Shown here: piece by piece, positions 32,934-41,490 of the stretch
Numbering within the stretch: the stretch's first letter is position 1
Layout: each line of letters begins with the position of its first letter
From: a virus
Reading direction: 5' to 3' (one strand)
Virus record (IMG/VR): IMGVR_UViG_3300031578_000130
Location: 1-41,737 of that record
DNA: 41,737 bases
The notes under the pieces: model-generated
What the model was told of the DNA's origin: nothing
Database searches by the model: none
The model's input: the letters and a program-made list of their open reading frames with translations, nothing else
Translations under genes and position numbers: made by a program

Positions 32934-33307
32934 GGAGCCACTCTAAGCGTAATAAAATACCGGTATCTATGATACGCTTCCTGTTTTTCAATTAAGTTCG
33001 TTTGCCAGAGATTCACCGTGACCGCTCCACCGTCCCCATTTCCTACATCGATATTTGTATCCGGCGTGAATGTAAAAGATGTTTTCATGAATTTGATTGT
33101 AGTTTTTATGAATGCCCTGAGACCAGTGAGATTCGCATGGCCGCTCATTATTTCAAGTCTGATAAATTCCTCATCGTATCCCCGGTCATAAACTCTCAAA
33201 GTTCCATCGGCTGCAATGCCAAAATTCTGATGTCTGCCTATTTCATTTTCAAAAGGCCACAAAGCACCAGTAAAAGTAATTGTTGTAGCACCATAAACGA
33301 ATGTCAT
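32930..33307 (-). CDS. distal tail protein, 125 aa
   Basis: Beta-rich (MTFVYGATTITFTGALWPFE, GTLRVYDRGYDEEFIRLEIM), with no leader. Size and place between tape measure and hub fit a lambda gpM/L- or Dit-like adaptor. Overlaps both neighbours by 4 bases. Confidence 0.7.
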   Translation of the reverse strand: MTFVYGATTITFTGALWPFENEIGRHQNFGIAADGTLRVYDRGYDEEFIRLEIMSGHANLTGLRAFIKTTIKFMKTSFTFTPDTNIDVGNGDGGAVTVNLWQTNLIEKQEAYHRYRYFITLRVAP

Positions 33308-35247
33308 GCTTTCACCATTCTTGAATCGATTAAATCCTGAATTGTTTTTGCCAATCTGATTTTATTTTCTTTGACAGCTCGCGTGATATTATCTTGAGTA
33401 TTCCGATCAACGTTTCCGCTTATATTAATGTTATCCCCTGCGATTGTCACCGAGGATGTTGGCATTTTACCAGTCTTGTTGATGTATTCCAGTCCCGGGC
33501 GTGTATCTGAATTTACAGATTTTGATTGTGTGATAAATTCATGCCTTTGAATTTTGGCAATTATTTCATTCGATTCCAGCCCGCCGGAATGCCTTTTCGG
33601 GATGGCGCCATAACCGCCCCGGGACCCTCCAGCCCAATCTACAAACCCGCCTCCGTGAAATCCGAATAATGCTCCCAGAATTGACCCGCCTCCCGGTACA
33701 AGTAATTTCAATAATGCACTCGCAGCGTATCGGGCTTCGGCCTGTATAATAGCATTAATAAAAGTCGTGACAAATGTTTTTGCCATTTTCTCAAATACAG
33801 ATTCAGCTTTCCCGAAAACGTCATCCCACATTGAATTAAGTTCATCAGCAACGATCTGAGCCGATGCCATGAAAGCGTTTTCGAATGCTTTTGCAGATTC
33901 AGTGAGTTCTTTCCCAGGTTCCGCTTTTTCTTTGGGAATTTCATACGGTCCAACTGGCAGGTCAGGACGTTTCGTGAAATGAGAAAGAGCATCTTCTAAA
34001 CTTTTACGTTCTGTTGCTTTAATAAAAGCATCCATATAATTATTACCCGCTTTTTCTCCGGCGTCAGCGATAGGGTCACCCCCACCTTCATCGCCACTCA
34101 AAGCATCACCCAAAGTATTTTTAATTTCAAGAGCACGATCTTTAATTTTGTCAGATAATTCTTTAGTCCATTTTGTAATAGAAGGTTCCAATTTTTCTGT
34201 TAATACCTTTGCAACGGAATCACCGACCAATCCAATGGCCTTTGTCATATCTCCCTTTGCCACAATCATCGCCGTAGCAAATGCTTGAGGAATAATTGCC
34301 ATTGTCATAGATAGTTGTGCCAATGTAGCTCCGGTAATTTTTAAAATATATACAAGCATATCACTCCACATTTCACCCATTGCCTTGATAACATTTCCCC
34401 AACCTATATCAGCAAATTCGATAAATTTCAATCTGATTTTTTCAAGATAAGGCTCGAATGGCATTTTAATAAAATCACCGATAGCCTCTTTAATATCACT
34501 AATATAATTTTTTACTTGTGCAATTTTCCCACCCCATACTTCTAAATCTTTTTGAGCTGCCCCGCTGAACATTTTATTTAAAATATCCATTGCATAAGCA
34601 GTTTTTGCGGCAGTGGTTGTGATCCCAGCCTGTTTCAGTGCTGCTTCTTTCAGCGCCGGAATATACCGGCCAAGCATTGTAACCTCTCCAGCCATTGCCA
34701 TGGCCACATATCGGGAGGCCGTATTTAAATCAAATAAACCTGTCGAGGCAATGTTGGCTGCTATTTTTGCCCCTTCAAATCCTTTTGATACGCTTCCAGT
34801 TAAAAGCATAATCTGTTGAAGTGAGGGAGCCAGTTCAGTATCACCAAATCTTGTCACAGCCTGCATCGAAGAAAGGTATTTATCTGATATAGGTTTGACT
34901 TTTTCGTATGCCGCTCCTGTTAATCCAATGGCCGTTTCAAGATGTTTAAAAATTTCCTCCTGTTTAGTTGATAAGCCAACAAATTCCTTAATATGCCGAA
35001 TTGAATCTCTTGCGAATTTTTTAATTGCCATACCAGCGGCAGCGAAAGCAGCTACGATGGCTCCGGCAATGGCAACTTTAGCCCAACCACCCATTTTTGA
35101 AAAGGCATTTCCCATCTTGGATGTATTGCTTTGAACGCTCTTGCCAGTCTTATCTACCGAGTGATCAAGTTTGTCGAATTCCTGAGATGTTTTTTTGACA
35201 TTACCGGAAGTTTTATCTGTTGCGATAATGTCTACTTTAATGGCCAT
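33304..35247 (-). CDS. tape measure protein, 647 aa
   Basis: It has the expected helical build, with Lys/Ser-rich start (TDKTSGNVKKTSQEFDKLDH), a hydrophobic span near 58-75 (VAIAGAIVAAFAAAGMAI), other hydrophobic regions near 320-360 and 555-575, and a Gly-rich end (FGFHGGGFVDWAGGSRGGYG, PKRHSGGLESNEIIAKIQRH) typical of the family. By the usual ~0.15 nm per residue it predicts a tail of about 97 nm. It starts 11 bases inside the end of the frameshifted chaperone. Confidence 0.9.
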   Translation of the reverse strand: MAIKVDIIATDKTSGNVKKTSQEFDKLDHSVDKTGKSVQSNTSKMGNAFSKMGGWAKVAIAGAIVAAFAAAGMAIKKFARDSIRHIKEFVGLSTKQEEIFKHLETAIGLTGAAYEKVKPISDKYLSSMQAVTRFGDTELAPSLQQIMLLTGSVSKGFEGAKIAANIASTGLFDLNTASRYVAMAMAGEVTMLGRYIPALKEAALKQAGITTTAAKTAYAMDILNKMFSGAAQKDLEVWGGKIAQVKNYISDIKEAIGDFIKMPFEPYLEKIRLKFIEFADIGWGNVIKAMGEMWSDMLVYILKITGATLAQLSMTMAIIPQAFATAMIVAKGDMTKAIGLVGDSVAKVLTEKLEPSITKWTKELSDKIKDRALEIKNTLGDALSGDEGGGDPIADAGEKAGNNYMDAFIKATERKSLEDALSHFTKRPDLPVGPYEIPKEKAEPGKELTESAKAFENAFMASAQIVADELNSMWDDVFGKAESVFEKMAKTFVTTFINAIIQAEARYAASALLKLLVPGGGSILGALFGFHGGGFVDWAGGSRGGYGAIPKRHSGGLESNEIIAKIQRHEFITQSKSVNSDTRPGLEYINKTGKMPTSSVTIAGDNINISGNVDRNTQDNITRAVKENKIRLAKTIQDLIDSRMVKA

Positions 35248-35943
35248 GCTTTTCCTTATTCACTTCGTTTATTGATGCAATTATTATTTTCAAATCGTTG
35301 TATAATTCGTCTATTTCAAATTCTGATAATTGATATTTTCTGAAAATCAAAACTACTCTGAGACCATCTGAAATATTTCCAATATCAAAAGTACCGTCTT
35401 TATAAAACCCACCGCCTGACCAGAATGTTATTTCTTGAAAAAAGGCCCATGCTTTATTATTTTCGGGCATGAGCCTTACAAATAAACATTCTTCGCAAGG
35501 AGGGTCATTTTCCTTTTCTAAATATTGATTTCTACACGAAGCGCATCCATGCCCTTTTCCGTCTATCCACTGCTTCGTGTAGTCTGAGAGTTTTTTTCAG
35601 CCTCATCGCTTTTGACTGTTTTTACGCCCTTAATCAATACATCGATAAATTCTTCAACTGGTTCGGCAGGAAGATCATCCACACTGTCAATCGAAAAAGG
35701 GAATGGTTCTTTGCTGTTGGGTTGTTCAAAACCTTCCCAGCCCAAAAGAGAATATTCGAGCAAAGCCCTACCGACCGCCTTCATATCGGTGACTTCAACA
35801 TTCCTTTTTGTCATTCTGGTATTGGTTTTCACCCATTCTTCTCTCAGGTTCCCCGGGACCCTTCGATAATAAAACTTAACATCCGGATCTCCGGAAAATA
35901 CGTGAACAAAACGCTCTTTGTCTGAAATCGCTTTTAACGCCAT
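35237..35943 (-). CDS. tail assembly chaperone, -1 frameshift fusion product, 235 aa (G-T type)
   Basis: Reading shifts by -1 at A AAA AAC after residue 118 and continues without a stop for 117 codons to 35237. The extension has GCASCRNQYLEKENDPPCEEC, a CxxC...CxxC knuckle, then MPENNKAWAFFQEITFWSGG, a pattern seen in T-like phage chaperones. It corresponds to lambda gpGT: the G part binds tube subunits and the T part the tape measure. A 77-residue frame from ATG 35470 is the end of this product and need not be a separate gene. Confidence 0.85.
35532..35596 (-). promoter_or_regulatory. programmed -1 frameshift signal
   Basis: Slippery heptamer A AAA AAC (35596-35590) in frame, 7-base spacer, then an 11-bp perfect stem CTACACGAAGC (35582-35572) with GCTTCGTGTAG (35542-35532), loop of 29 bases. 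All three elements are at standard distances. Confidence 0.92.
35563..35943 (-). CDS. tail assembly chaperone, zero-frame product, 126 aa (G type)
   Basis: Starts MALKAISDKERFVHVFSGDPD after GGAGGAGAAG; ends 8 codons after the slip site at TAG. The middle (REEWVKTNTRMTKRNVEVTD, GRALLEYSLLGWEGFE) is conserved-looking and helical. It lies between tail tube-region genes and the tape measure, the standard place. Confidence 0.85.
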   Translation of the reverse strand: MALKAISDKERFVHVFSGDPDVKFYYRRVPGNLREEWVKTNTRMTKRNVEVTDMKAVGRALLEYSLLGWEGFEQPNSKEPFPFSIDSVDDLPAEPVEEFIDVLIKGVKTVKSDEAEKNSQTTRSSG

Positions 35944-35955
35944 CTTCTCCTCCGC

Positions 35956-36159
35956 TCATTTCTTTTTTTTAGGGCTTTTTATTGTAAGCCCTTTTCTCTT
36001 TGATTCATGTTCCTTGACGAGATCGATCTCTTTTTTTGTCGCATCTTTGGAACATTCAAGTCTTGTATAATTAACTACCGGCAGATCACGGCACTGTTCC
36101 GCCGTCATCCCGCCGGAAAGTTTCTTCCCGGTCTTGATGTCAATCAAAAATATCATCAT
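35956..36159 (-). CDS. hypothetical small tail-region protein, 67 aa
   Basis: MMIFLIDIKTGKKLSGGMTA, then a basic end (KRKGLTIKSPKKKK). No motif. It lies 12 bases upstream of the chaperone gene, in the tail operon. Confidence 0.7.
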   Translation of the reverse strand: MMIFLIDIKTGKKLSGGMTAEQCRDLPVVNYTRLECSKDATKKEIDLVKEHESKRKGLTIKSPKKKK

Positions 36160-36164
36160 TCACC

Positions 36165-36629
36165 TCAACTAAAAAAACCAATGATTCTGAAATAAGCCTT
36201 TTTCCCGCTCGCAAGCTCGGCATTCGCACCGGCATTGGTTTTTGTGTTGATCACAATCAGATGAGAAGTAATATCACCGAGAACATCAAACTGAGTGATA
36301 TTCGTATCGTCACCGTATGCAGAGCCCACACAAAAAATATGAGTAACCGCATCCACATTGATTTCGTAATCGCCGGCCCCATTGCGGGATACATTGCTAT
36401 CGAAAGCGGTATAAGCCGCTTCTTCCGTGGCTCCCAGATCGGACAGTGCAGTATAATCTGCGGTAACCGAATTCACATAGAGCTTGTATTTCATGGTTCC
36501 GGTATCGTTGTAAAGTTCGAGAACCATTGAAAACAGATGCAATCCGAGGATTGTTCCACCCCCAGCTACAAACTTATTCAGATTCGCAGCTTTTACTTCT
36601 GTTGACCCGTCTGTAAAAATGACTGCCAT
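36165..36629 (-). CDS. tail-region protein, 154 aa
   Basis: Beta-rich, Thr/Ala/Asn-rich, no leader (MAVIFTDGSTEVKAANLNKF). It lies directly after the second tail tube paralogue and is probably a structural protein. Family not recognised. Confidence 0.72.
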   Translation of the reverse strand: MAVIFTDGSTEVKAANLNKFVAGGGTILGLHLFSMVLELYNDTGTMKYKLYVNSVTADYTALSDLGATEEAAYTAFDSNVSRNGAGDYEINVDAVTHIFCVGSAYGDDTNITQFDVLGDITSHLIVINTKTNAGANAELASGKKAYFRIIGFFS

Positions 36630-36640
36630 TTTATTCCTCC

Positions 36641-37768
36641 TTAATTTTCCTCAAGATAATTATATTGATTATCGTCTGTAATCACACAGACCATTTCAGC
36701 GTTTTTCTTCAATTCAATATTTGACCATTGAGCTGAGTATTTATCCGAACTTGGAATATAAGGAATCGCGGTATGAGCCATATTGAGAACTTCCGATCCC
36801 TTGATTGGAGCCTCGATTTTTTCAAGTTTTAAAGCGGAGAAATAGAATCCGAGATTATAGGTGCTATCAGCAAATACGAAAGACATGTACTGTTCCGTGT
36901 CAGCATCCAAAAGATCAAGATAAGTATCGGCATTATACCTGACAAAATCAAAACCGACTGTAATAAGCCTCTTGCCATTTCTCATGGGTTCCATAATATA
37001 AAGACCGGATACTGAATCTTGTACAATTTGCAACTGGTTATCGAGCGCGATCTCAAATCTGTTTATTCCAACGGTTGTTCCGGATATTTCTGTTGTCAAT
37101 ACACCCGGGAGAATAACATCTCTTTTATCTGAGGCCAGCGTCCAGTTAGCGGAATTATACGAACCTCTCGAATGTGAATATCCAACAAGATCGAATTCAA
37201 TAGATACAGAATTTACTTCGCCGCGGATGATCATCTTGTTGACCATAACAGAATGATATTTCCAATCAGTTACGGCTTTTGCGAATGCCAGAACACCAGA
37301 ACGGACTTTCTTATCGCCTGCATACCATACTCCGGTCCCAGTCCCCGAAGTATGTCTTTCCGCTTCGCCAAGCCAAGCCTCTCTGTGAAGATTATTATCC
37401 AATTCAAGAAGATGCTTGTATTTGGCAGAGACAGTTTCGGGACTGCCTCCATAAGTAGCTCCTCCGGTATTCGGATTTTCAAAACCCATGGCACTGCAAA
37501 GCAAGCGTCCTACGTTATTATATCTGCCTTGCAAACTCAAACCACCGGCCACATTCTTTGTGATAATATCCGCCTTTGCTCGACCCGCGCTCCCCTGAAT
37601 AGTCGGATCCTGCTCGATCACATGATCCGCTATCATCGATTCAGAAACGAAAGGGATTTGATCCAGAGCCGTTATATCGTTCGCGCCCCAATCCGTTTTC
37701 GGATATGTAGACGTTTTCGGATCTTTCTTAAAGGAAGCCTTTGAAATTACTCCTAAACCTGTTGACAT
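36641..37768 (-). CDS. tail tube protein paralogue 2, 375 aa
   Basis: Shares an ordered set of motifs with its neighbour (37778-38725): M..G.GV.SK, ES.I, AGR, G.L...Y.N.G..L..AMG, AV..W, KM.I.G, P.RNGKR, RY.ADT, GSE.L. It is 60 residues longer, mainly by an insert near 100-155. One of the two is probably the main tube subunit, the other a variant. Confidence 0.8.
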   Translation of the reverse strand: MSTGLGVISKASFKKDPKTSTYPKTDWGANDITALDQIPFVSESMIADHVIEQDPTIQGSAGRAKADIITKNVAGGLSLQGRYNNVGRLLCSAMGFENPNTGGATYGGSPETVSAKYKHLLELDNNLHREAWLGEAERHTSGTGTGVWYAGDKKVRSGVLAFAKAVTDWKYHSVMVNKMIIRGEVNSVSIEFDLVGYSHSRGSYNSANWTLASDKRDVILPGVLTTEISGTTVGINRFEIALDNQLQIVQDSVSGLYIMEPMRNGKRLITVGFDFVRYNADTYLDLLDADTEQYMSFVFADSTYNLGFYFSALKLEKIEAPIKGSEVLNMAHTAIPYIPSSDKYSAQWSNIELKKNAEMVCVITDDNQYNYLEEN

Positions 37769-37777
37769 TTTATTTCC

Positions 37778-38725
37778 TCACGTTATTGTAATTCTAAATT
37801 CACTGGATATTGCGGTCATCGGCGTATTCGATGAATTCAGATAACAGTTCCCGGGACCTTCTTGAACCAATATTTCAGAACCGCCGATATTCATATTGAA
37901 GCCCTCACTGATCTCAAATTCAGGGATTTCGATTAAAAGCGTTTTCGTTCCATCAGTAAAATACAAAGTAGCCTGTAAAGGCGTTCCCGCATCCTTCCAA
38001 TCCGGAATAGTATCTGCTGAATACCGTGGAAGTTTGACATTGAAAACAACGTCTCTTTTTCCGTTCCTTAAAGGATCCAGAGCATACCGGCTCAAACTTG
38101 AATAATCATCGGCCTTAAAATTATTCGTCAATTCGAGCGAGAAGCTCTCAGCATCGATGTTATCCCCTGAATCAAGAGCATCATCCTGATTTCCGATTCG
38201 TATGAATGATGCTGATACGGAATTCGAAAAAAGGACCTGTGAATAACTCGAAAGCGAAATAGACGGAAAGGCGGTTGCGGATCTAGAAGGAGTCATTCCA
38301 ATAATATCAGTTGCAATTTTTAGAGCTTCGCCTTTATTTCCGGATATTGTCATCTTCTGAATTTTGGCAGAGTTGATTCTCCATCTCGAAACGGCCTTTT
38401 CAAATTCGATTTTGATTATTTTTGTATTGTTATCAGCAAGAGTATAAACACCGGTCGTATCGGTACCCATTGCGGCTTCAAGGATCGATCCGAAATTGTA
38501 ATAATCAAGATCACTGTTCAATGCCCCGGCAACTTCTACGAGTCCCTGTTTCCCGACACGACGACCGGCCACGCCCTCCAGAGCCATTGTTTCTATTCTC
38601 TGGATAGTGGTTATCAGTGATTCATCATTTATCGGAAGCATGGTATCAACAGCAGACCAAGCTTCTCCCCATGCAGAGGCCTCTTTAATTCCGCATTTGC
38701 TTAAAACACCAATTCCATCTGGCAT
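37778..38725 (-). CDS. tail tube protein paralogue 1, 315 aa
   Basis: Starts MPDGIGVLSKCGIKEASAWG after AAAGGGG. Length, beta-rich content and place between neck and chaperone genes fit a tail tube protein. The motifs DPLRNGKRDVVFNVKLPRYS and TDGTKTLLIEIPEF are shared in form with paralogue 2, 9 bases downstream. Confidence 0.82.
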   Translation of the reverse strand: MPDGIGVLSKCGIKEASAWGEAWSAVDTMLPINDESLITTIQRIETMALEGVAGRRVGKQGLVEVAGALNSDLDYYNFGSILEAAMGTDTTGVYTLADNNTKIIKIEFEKAVSRWRINSAKIQKMTISGNKGEALKIATDIIGMTPSRSATAFPSISLSSYSQVLFSNSVSASFIRIGNQDDALDSGDNIDAESFSLELTNNFKADDYSSLSRYALDPLRNGKRDVVFNVKLPRYSADTIPDWKDAGTPLQATLYFTDGTKTLLIEIPEFEISEGFNMNIGGSEILVQEGPGNCYLNSSNTPMTAISSEFRITIT

Positions 38726-38726
38726 A

Positions 38727-39416
38727 TCAAATCCCCTTTATTTTTAATTCGATAATTGTGACATCGTTTTCAACATCGATATTGGAATATGTGAATAATT
38801 GATCTGATTGACTGCCGCCGATAGTCGCACCAGATTGAGCGGATGTATTACTACAATTCACATTAGAACTGCAATCAGTTATGAGTGGACAAGTGCTATA
38901 ACAATCAAGGGTTACTATTTCTCCATTTAACATCATGTTGTTATTATCATTCCATTCAAAATCGTGTATAGGGAAATGATATTCTGGCATTGGTTGTGCC
39001 TGTATTTTCTGTGCAACTTTTTCAAGTCTGAATTCCACTTTAATCAGACCGTTTTCTTTTCGGCTCGGATCGTCTACTTCTGGATTGTCTAAAGTTACGA
39101 ATTGAAACTTCTTACCGTCCTGCATGGATTCAGTTACGAACCTTTCGAGATTCAATTCACTATTCGCATCAATAATGAAGTCCCCAAAATTCGAGACAAG
39201 CGCACCGTCGATCCAGACTTTTGCTGTACATTTCCGGTCGTGGTTGTTTTTTAAAAGAAGCTCGTATTCACTTTTAAACGGAACCACTACCTGGTTGTCT
39301 ATCTCTTTGACAAACCCATTTTCATTTGAAACATTGACAATGAAATCGTTTTTACTGATTGCCAAAAGATTCACTGATAAAAGAATCAGCCCGATGATTA
39401 AATATTTAATTTTCAT
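38727..39416 (-). CDS. secreted beta-rich protein in the tail cluster, 229 aa
   Basis: Signal peptide MKIKYLIIGLILLSVNLLA, then ISKND. Residues about 35-130 (NQVVVPFKSEYELLLKNNHD, RKCTAKVWIDGALVSNFGDF, ANSELNLERF, GLIKVEFRLEKV) look like a jelly-roll domain. A Cys cluster (CYSTCPLITDCSSNVNC) near 180-200 would be oxidised outside the cytoplasm. It lies between tail terminator and tube genes, where no exported protein is expected. Confidence 0.78.
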   Translation of the reverse strand: MKIKYLIIGLILLSVNLLAISKNDFIVNVSNENGFVKEIDNQVVVPFKSEYELLLKNNHDRKCTAKVWIDGALVSNFGDFIIDANSELNLERFVTESMQDGKKFQFVTLDNPEVDDPSRKENGLIKVEFRLEKVAQKIQAQPMPEYHFPIHDFEWNDNNNMMLNGEIVTLDCYSTCPLITDCSSNVNCSNTSAQSGATIGGSQSDQLFTYSNIDVENDVTIIELKIKGI

Positions 39417-39420
39417 AACA

Positions 39421-39915
39421 TTACTCCTTTAATGAAATATCGTTATTGAGTTCTTTTGATCTGTATCCTAATTCGACATAATGAACCAAGACACTGCCAA
39501 ACATTCTTGATTCAATTAAAGTCACTTGAATGATTCCGATGTCATTATAATTATCATCATTGCCGGGTCTTGCTGTTTCCAGTAAATTTATATTCTGTCT
39601 GAATTTTTTGCATATATTTTCAATCGTTCTTTGAATAGCCAACTCTGATTTTTTACTATCTTCCAATCCAAGATATCCGCGAATTACCCATTGATAATAT
39701 CTCATCGTTTCATTATTTGTGTGACAAACTTCGTTAGTGGATACCCGGGTGACGCACCAGGCATGGATTTTATGTTGAGCCGTTGTAAAGTTTGCAATGA
39801 AAGCATCCCACGAATTCGCAACCTTTTGATATTCGTATACGATACCGCTTTTTTTAATGCCGTCAACTTCCTCTAAAAGCTGAACAATCGCTTCTCTTTG
39901 AGCTTCCATGCTCAT
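39421..39915 (-). CDS. tail terminator / completion protein, 164 aa
   Basis: MSMEAQREAIVQLLEEVDGI then beta strands (HAWCVTRVSTN, YYQWVIRGYLGL) and a helix (ELAIQRTIENICKKFRQNIN), with VTLIESRMFG near the end; this alternation fits gpU-like terminators. Position after the gp10-like protein agrees. Confidence 0.72.
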   Translation of the reverse strand: MSMEAQREAIVQLLEEVDGIKKSGIVYEYQKVANSWDAFIANFTTAQHKIHAWCVTRVSTNEVCHTNNETMRYYQWVIRGYLGLEDSKKSELAIQRTIENICKKFRQNINLLETARPGNDDNYNDIGIIQVTLIESRMFGSVLVHYVELGYRSKELNNDISLKE

Positions 39916-40370
39916 CGAATTTTCCTTTCGGCAGATTTTACGGCACTTTTAATCATACCTTTAATTTGATTCTTCATTTTCTTTTCGGCCGTCTTAAACA
40001 TATATTGACCTTTTGTTCCATGTTTGGCAATAGCTTTTTGAACTGGATAAGCGATATTCTCATCGCCTAATTTTCTTTTGGCCCAATATAACAAGTGTGC
40101 AATGGGAACCCAGTGAGCATCTGTACCCTCTTCCAGAGCGTTGATATACGGAACTGCATTCCCGACTACACCAACATATTGATTCCCTCGTATGAAAGCA
40201 GATTCAGACCTGGTTTCCCTTCTCGCGTTTCCGGTTGCTCCTACAGATGTGGTTTCTCTAACTTCTCCGGCCAACAATTCCGCTGCAAAATTCAGAGCTG
40301 CCACAACATCCTGTCTGAGAAATTCAGGAAATCTTTTGAAATTTGTCCATTTTTTAACAACGATTTTCAT
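39912..40370 (-). CDS. HK97 gp10-like head-tail joining protein, 152 aa
   Basis: The pattern of a helix with AALNFAAELLAGEVRETTSV, then TGNARRETRSESAFIRGNQY and GVVGNAVPYINALEEGTDAH, is typical of gp10-like proteins. It caps the neck between adaptor and tail. It overlaps both neighbours by 4 bases. Confidence 0.82.
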   Translation of the reverse strand: MKIVVKKWTNFKRFPEFLRQDVVAALNFAAELLAGEVRETTSVGATGNARRETRSESAFIRGNQYVGVVGNAVPYINALEEGTDAHWVPIAHLLYWAKRKLGDENIAYPVQKAIAKHGTKGQYMFKTAEKKMKNQIKGMIKSAVKSAERKIR

Positions 40371-41086
40371 CTTGTTTTTCTTCCGTGAAACATCAGTTCC
40401 CCGCCATCTATTCCCCTCTCTAAATCCCAGTCATCAAAATAGCAAGCTCCCGAAGGGCTGCCATCGTCTTTAATCCCAAGAGCGTCCGTCCAGCGCGTCC
40501 GGAATAGTTTTGCAATATCAGTAAAGTTGTTTTTCGTTCCCGTTCCATTAACGGTATCCGCTCCGATTGTGGAGTCTGTATTTTGTGAATATTCGGTTGC
40601 TAATTGCAAACATAATCTTTCGGCTGCCATATTACATAAAATATAAAAATCTGAATCCGGCACTGTATTCAAATCAGCAGTCAGTGTATGCCTTGCTGTA
40701 TAGGAAACAACAGCGCTTTCACCCTCTCCGGGAGTGTAAAGCAGAAATCTCAAATACCAAGCCTCGTTTTCACTATCATAAAATATTTTAAAATCTTCAT
40801 CCTCGATATAGTCAGGCGGTGTTTCTCCGCCAGGATATTCAACATTATTTACAACAGAAAAACCATTCTCCCATCCGCTCGGTACGGCCCACTGCTGAGT
40901 TGATCCATCCACGTCATCATCGGCAATTCTCCAATAAGAGAGTAATGGCCGATGTTTTGAATATACATCGGACAGGGCTTCCTGTAAGGCCATAGTCACG
41001 TCCGCCGGTTCTATCTTTACCTGATTTTTGAAATGCCGTTCGTAAAGATAGGTTGAATAATCAGAAAGTTTTTTCGTTATGCTCAT
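40367..41086 (-). CDS. head-tail adaptor protein, 239 aa
   Basis: The N-terminal helices (VTMALQEALSDVYSKHRPLL) and the end YTARHTLTADLNTVPDSDFY, then NMAAERLCLQLATEYSQ and DSTIGADTVN, are characteristic of neck adaptors, which sit on the portal. Position upstream of the gp10-like gene agrees. Confidence 0.76.
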   Translation of the reverse strand: MSITKKLSDYSTYLYERHFKNQVKIEPADVTMALQEALSDVYSKHRPLLSYWRIADDDVDGSTQQWAVPSGWENGFSVVNNVEYPGGETPPDYIEDEDFKIFYDSENEAWYLRFLLYTPGEGESAVVSYTARHTLTADLNTVPDSDFYILCNMAAERLCLQLATEYSQNTDSTIGADTVNGTGTKNNFTDIAKLFRTRWTDALGIKDDGSPSGACYFDDWDLERGIDGGELMFHGRKTR

Positions 41087-41087
41087 A

Positions 41088-41429
41088 TTAATCTTTCATC
41101 AACAAATCTATGCTAAACGTAAACGAAGGATCTGTACCACCGAGAACGTATTTCAAACGAACGTATTTCCCGAAATTACTGAATCTCACGACCTGCTTTC
41201 CGGTACCATACATCTGATAAAAGACAGTGTCCGGATCATCAAACCAATTCTCCAGATCTGGTGAGAACTGCAATGTCAAATCGAGCGTTGGTTCGGTCCC
41301 ACTCAGGGCTGTTAAATTAATACAGGCCACACCTTCGTTAAACGAACCCAAATCTTTGTGATCGGTTTCACTACTCGCAGTCTTTGTACTCGAAGAAAGG
41401 AGAGTGATTATTTCTGCATATTTCCCCAT
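41088..41429 (-). CDS. small beta-sandwich structural protein, 113 aa
   Basis: LDLTLQFSPDLENWFDDPD, TGKQVVRFSNFGKYVRLKYV, GGTDPSFTFSID: this pattern recurs in short proteins of phage head/neck regions. No leader. It starts after GAGGATAAATAT and lies between the 137-residue protein and the adaptor. Confidence 0.72.
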   Translation of the reverse strand: MGKYAEIITLLSSSTKTASSETDHKDLGSFNEGVACINLTALSGTEPTLDLTLQFSPDLENWFDDPDTVFYQMYGTGKQVVRFSNFGKYVRLKYVLGGTDPSFTFSIDLLMKD

Positions 41430-41441
41430 ATATTTATCCTC

Positions 41442-41482
41442 GAAACAGGAGGAAGAGACGTTCCCGCCCCTTCCCCCGTTTC
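41442..41482 (-). other. intercistronic hairpin
   Basis: GAAACAGGAGGAAG (41442-41455) pairs with CTTCCCCCGTTTC (41470-41482) with one mismatch and one bulge. No U-run follows, so it is probably an mRNA-stabilising or processing hairpin after a highly made structural gene. Confidence 0.5.
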
Positions 41483-41490
41483 ACCTTTCT

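Noticed and set aside
35237-35470. Separate 77-residue gene
   Set aside because: It has no good ribosome site and is in frame with the -1 shifted chaperone extension, so it is better seen as the end of that product.
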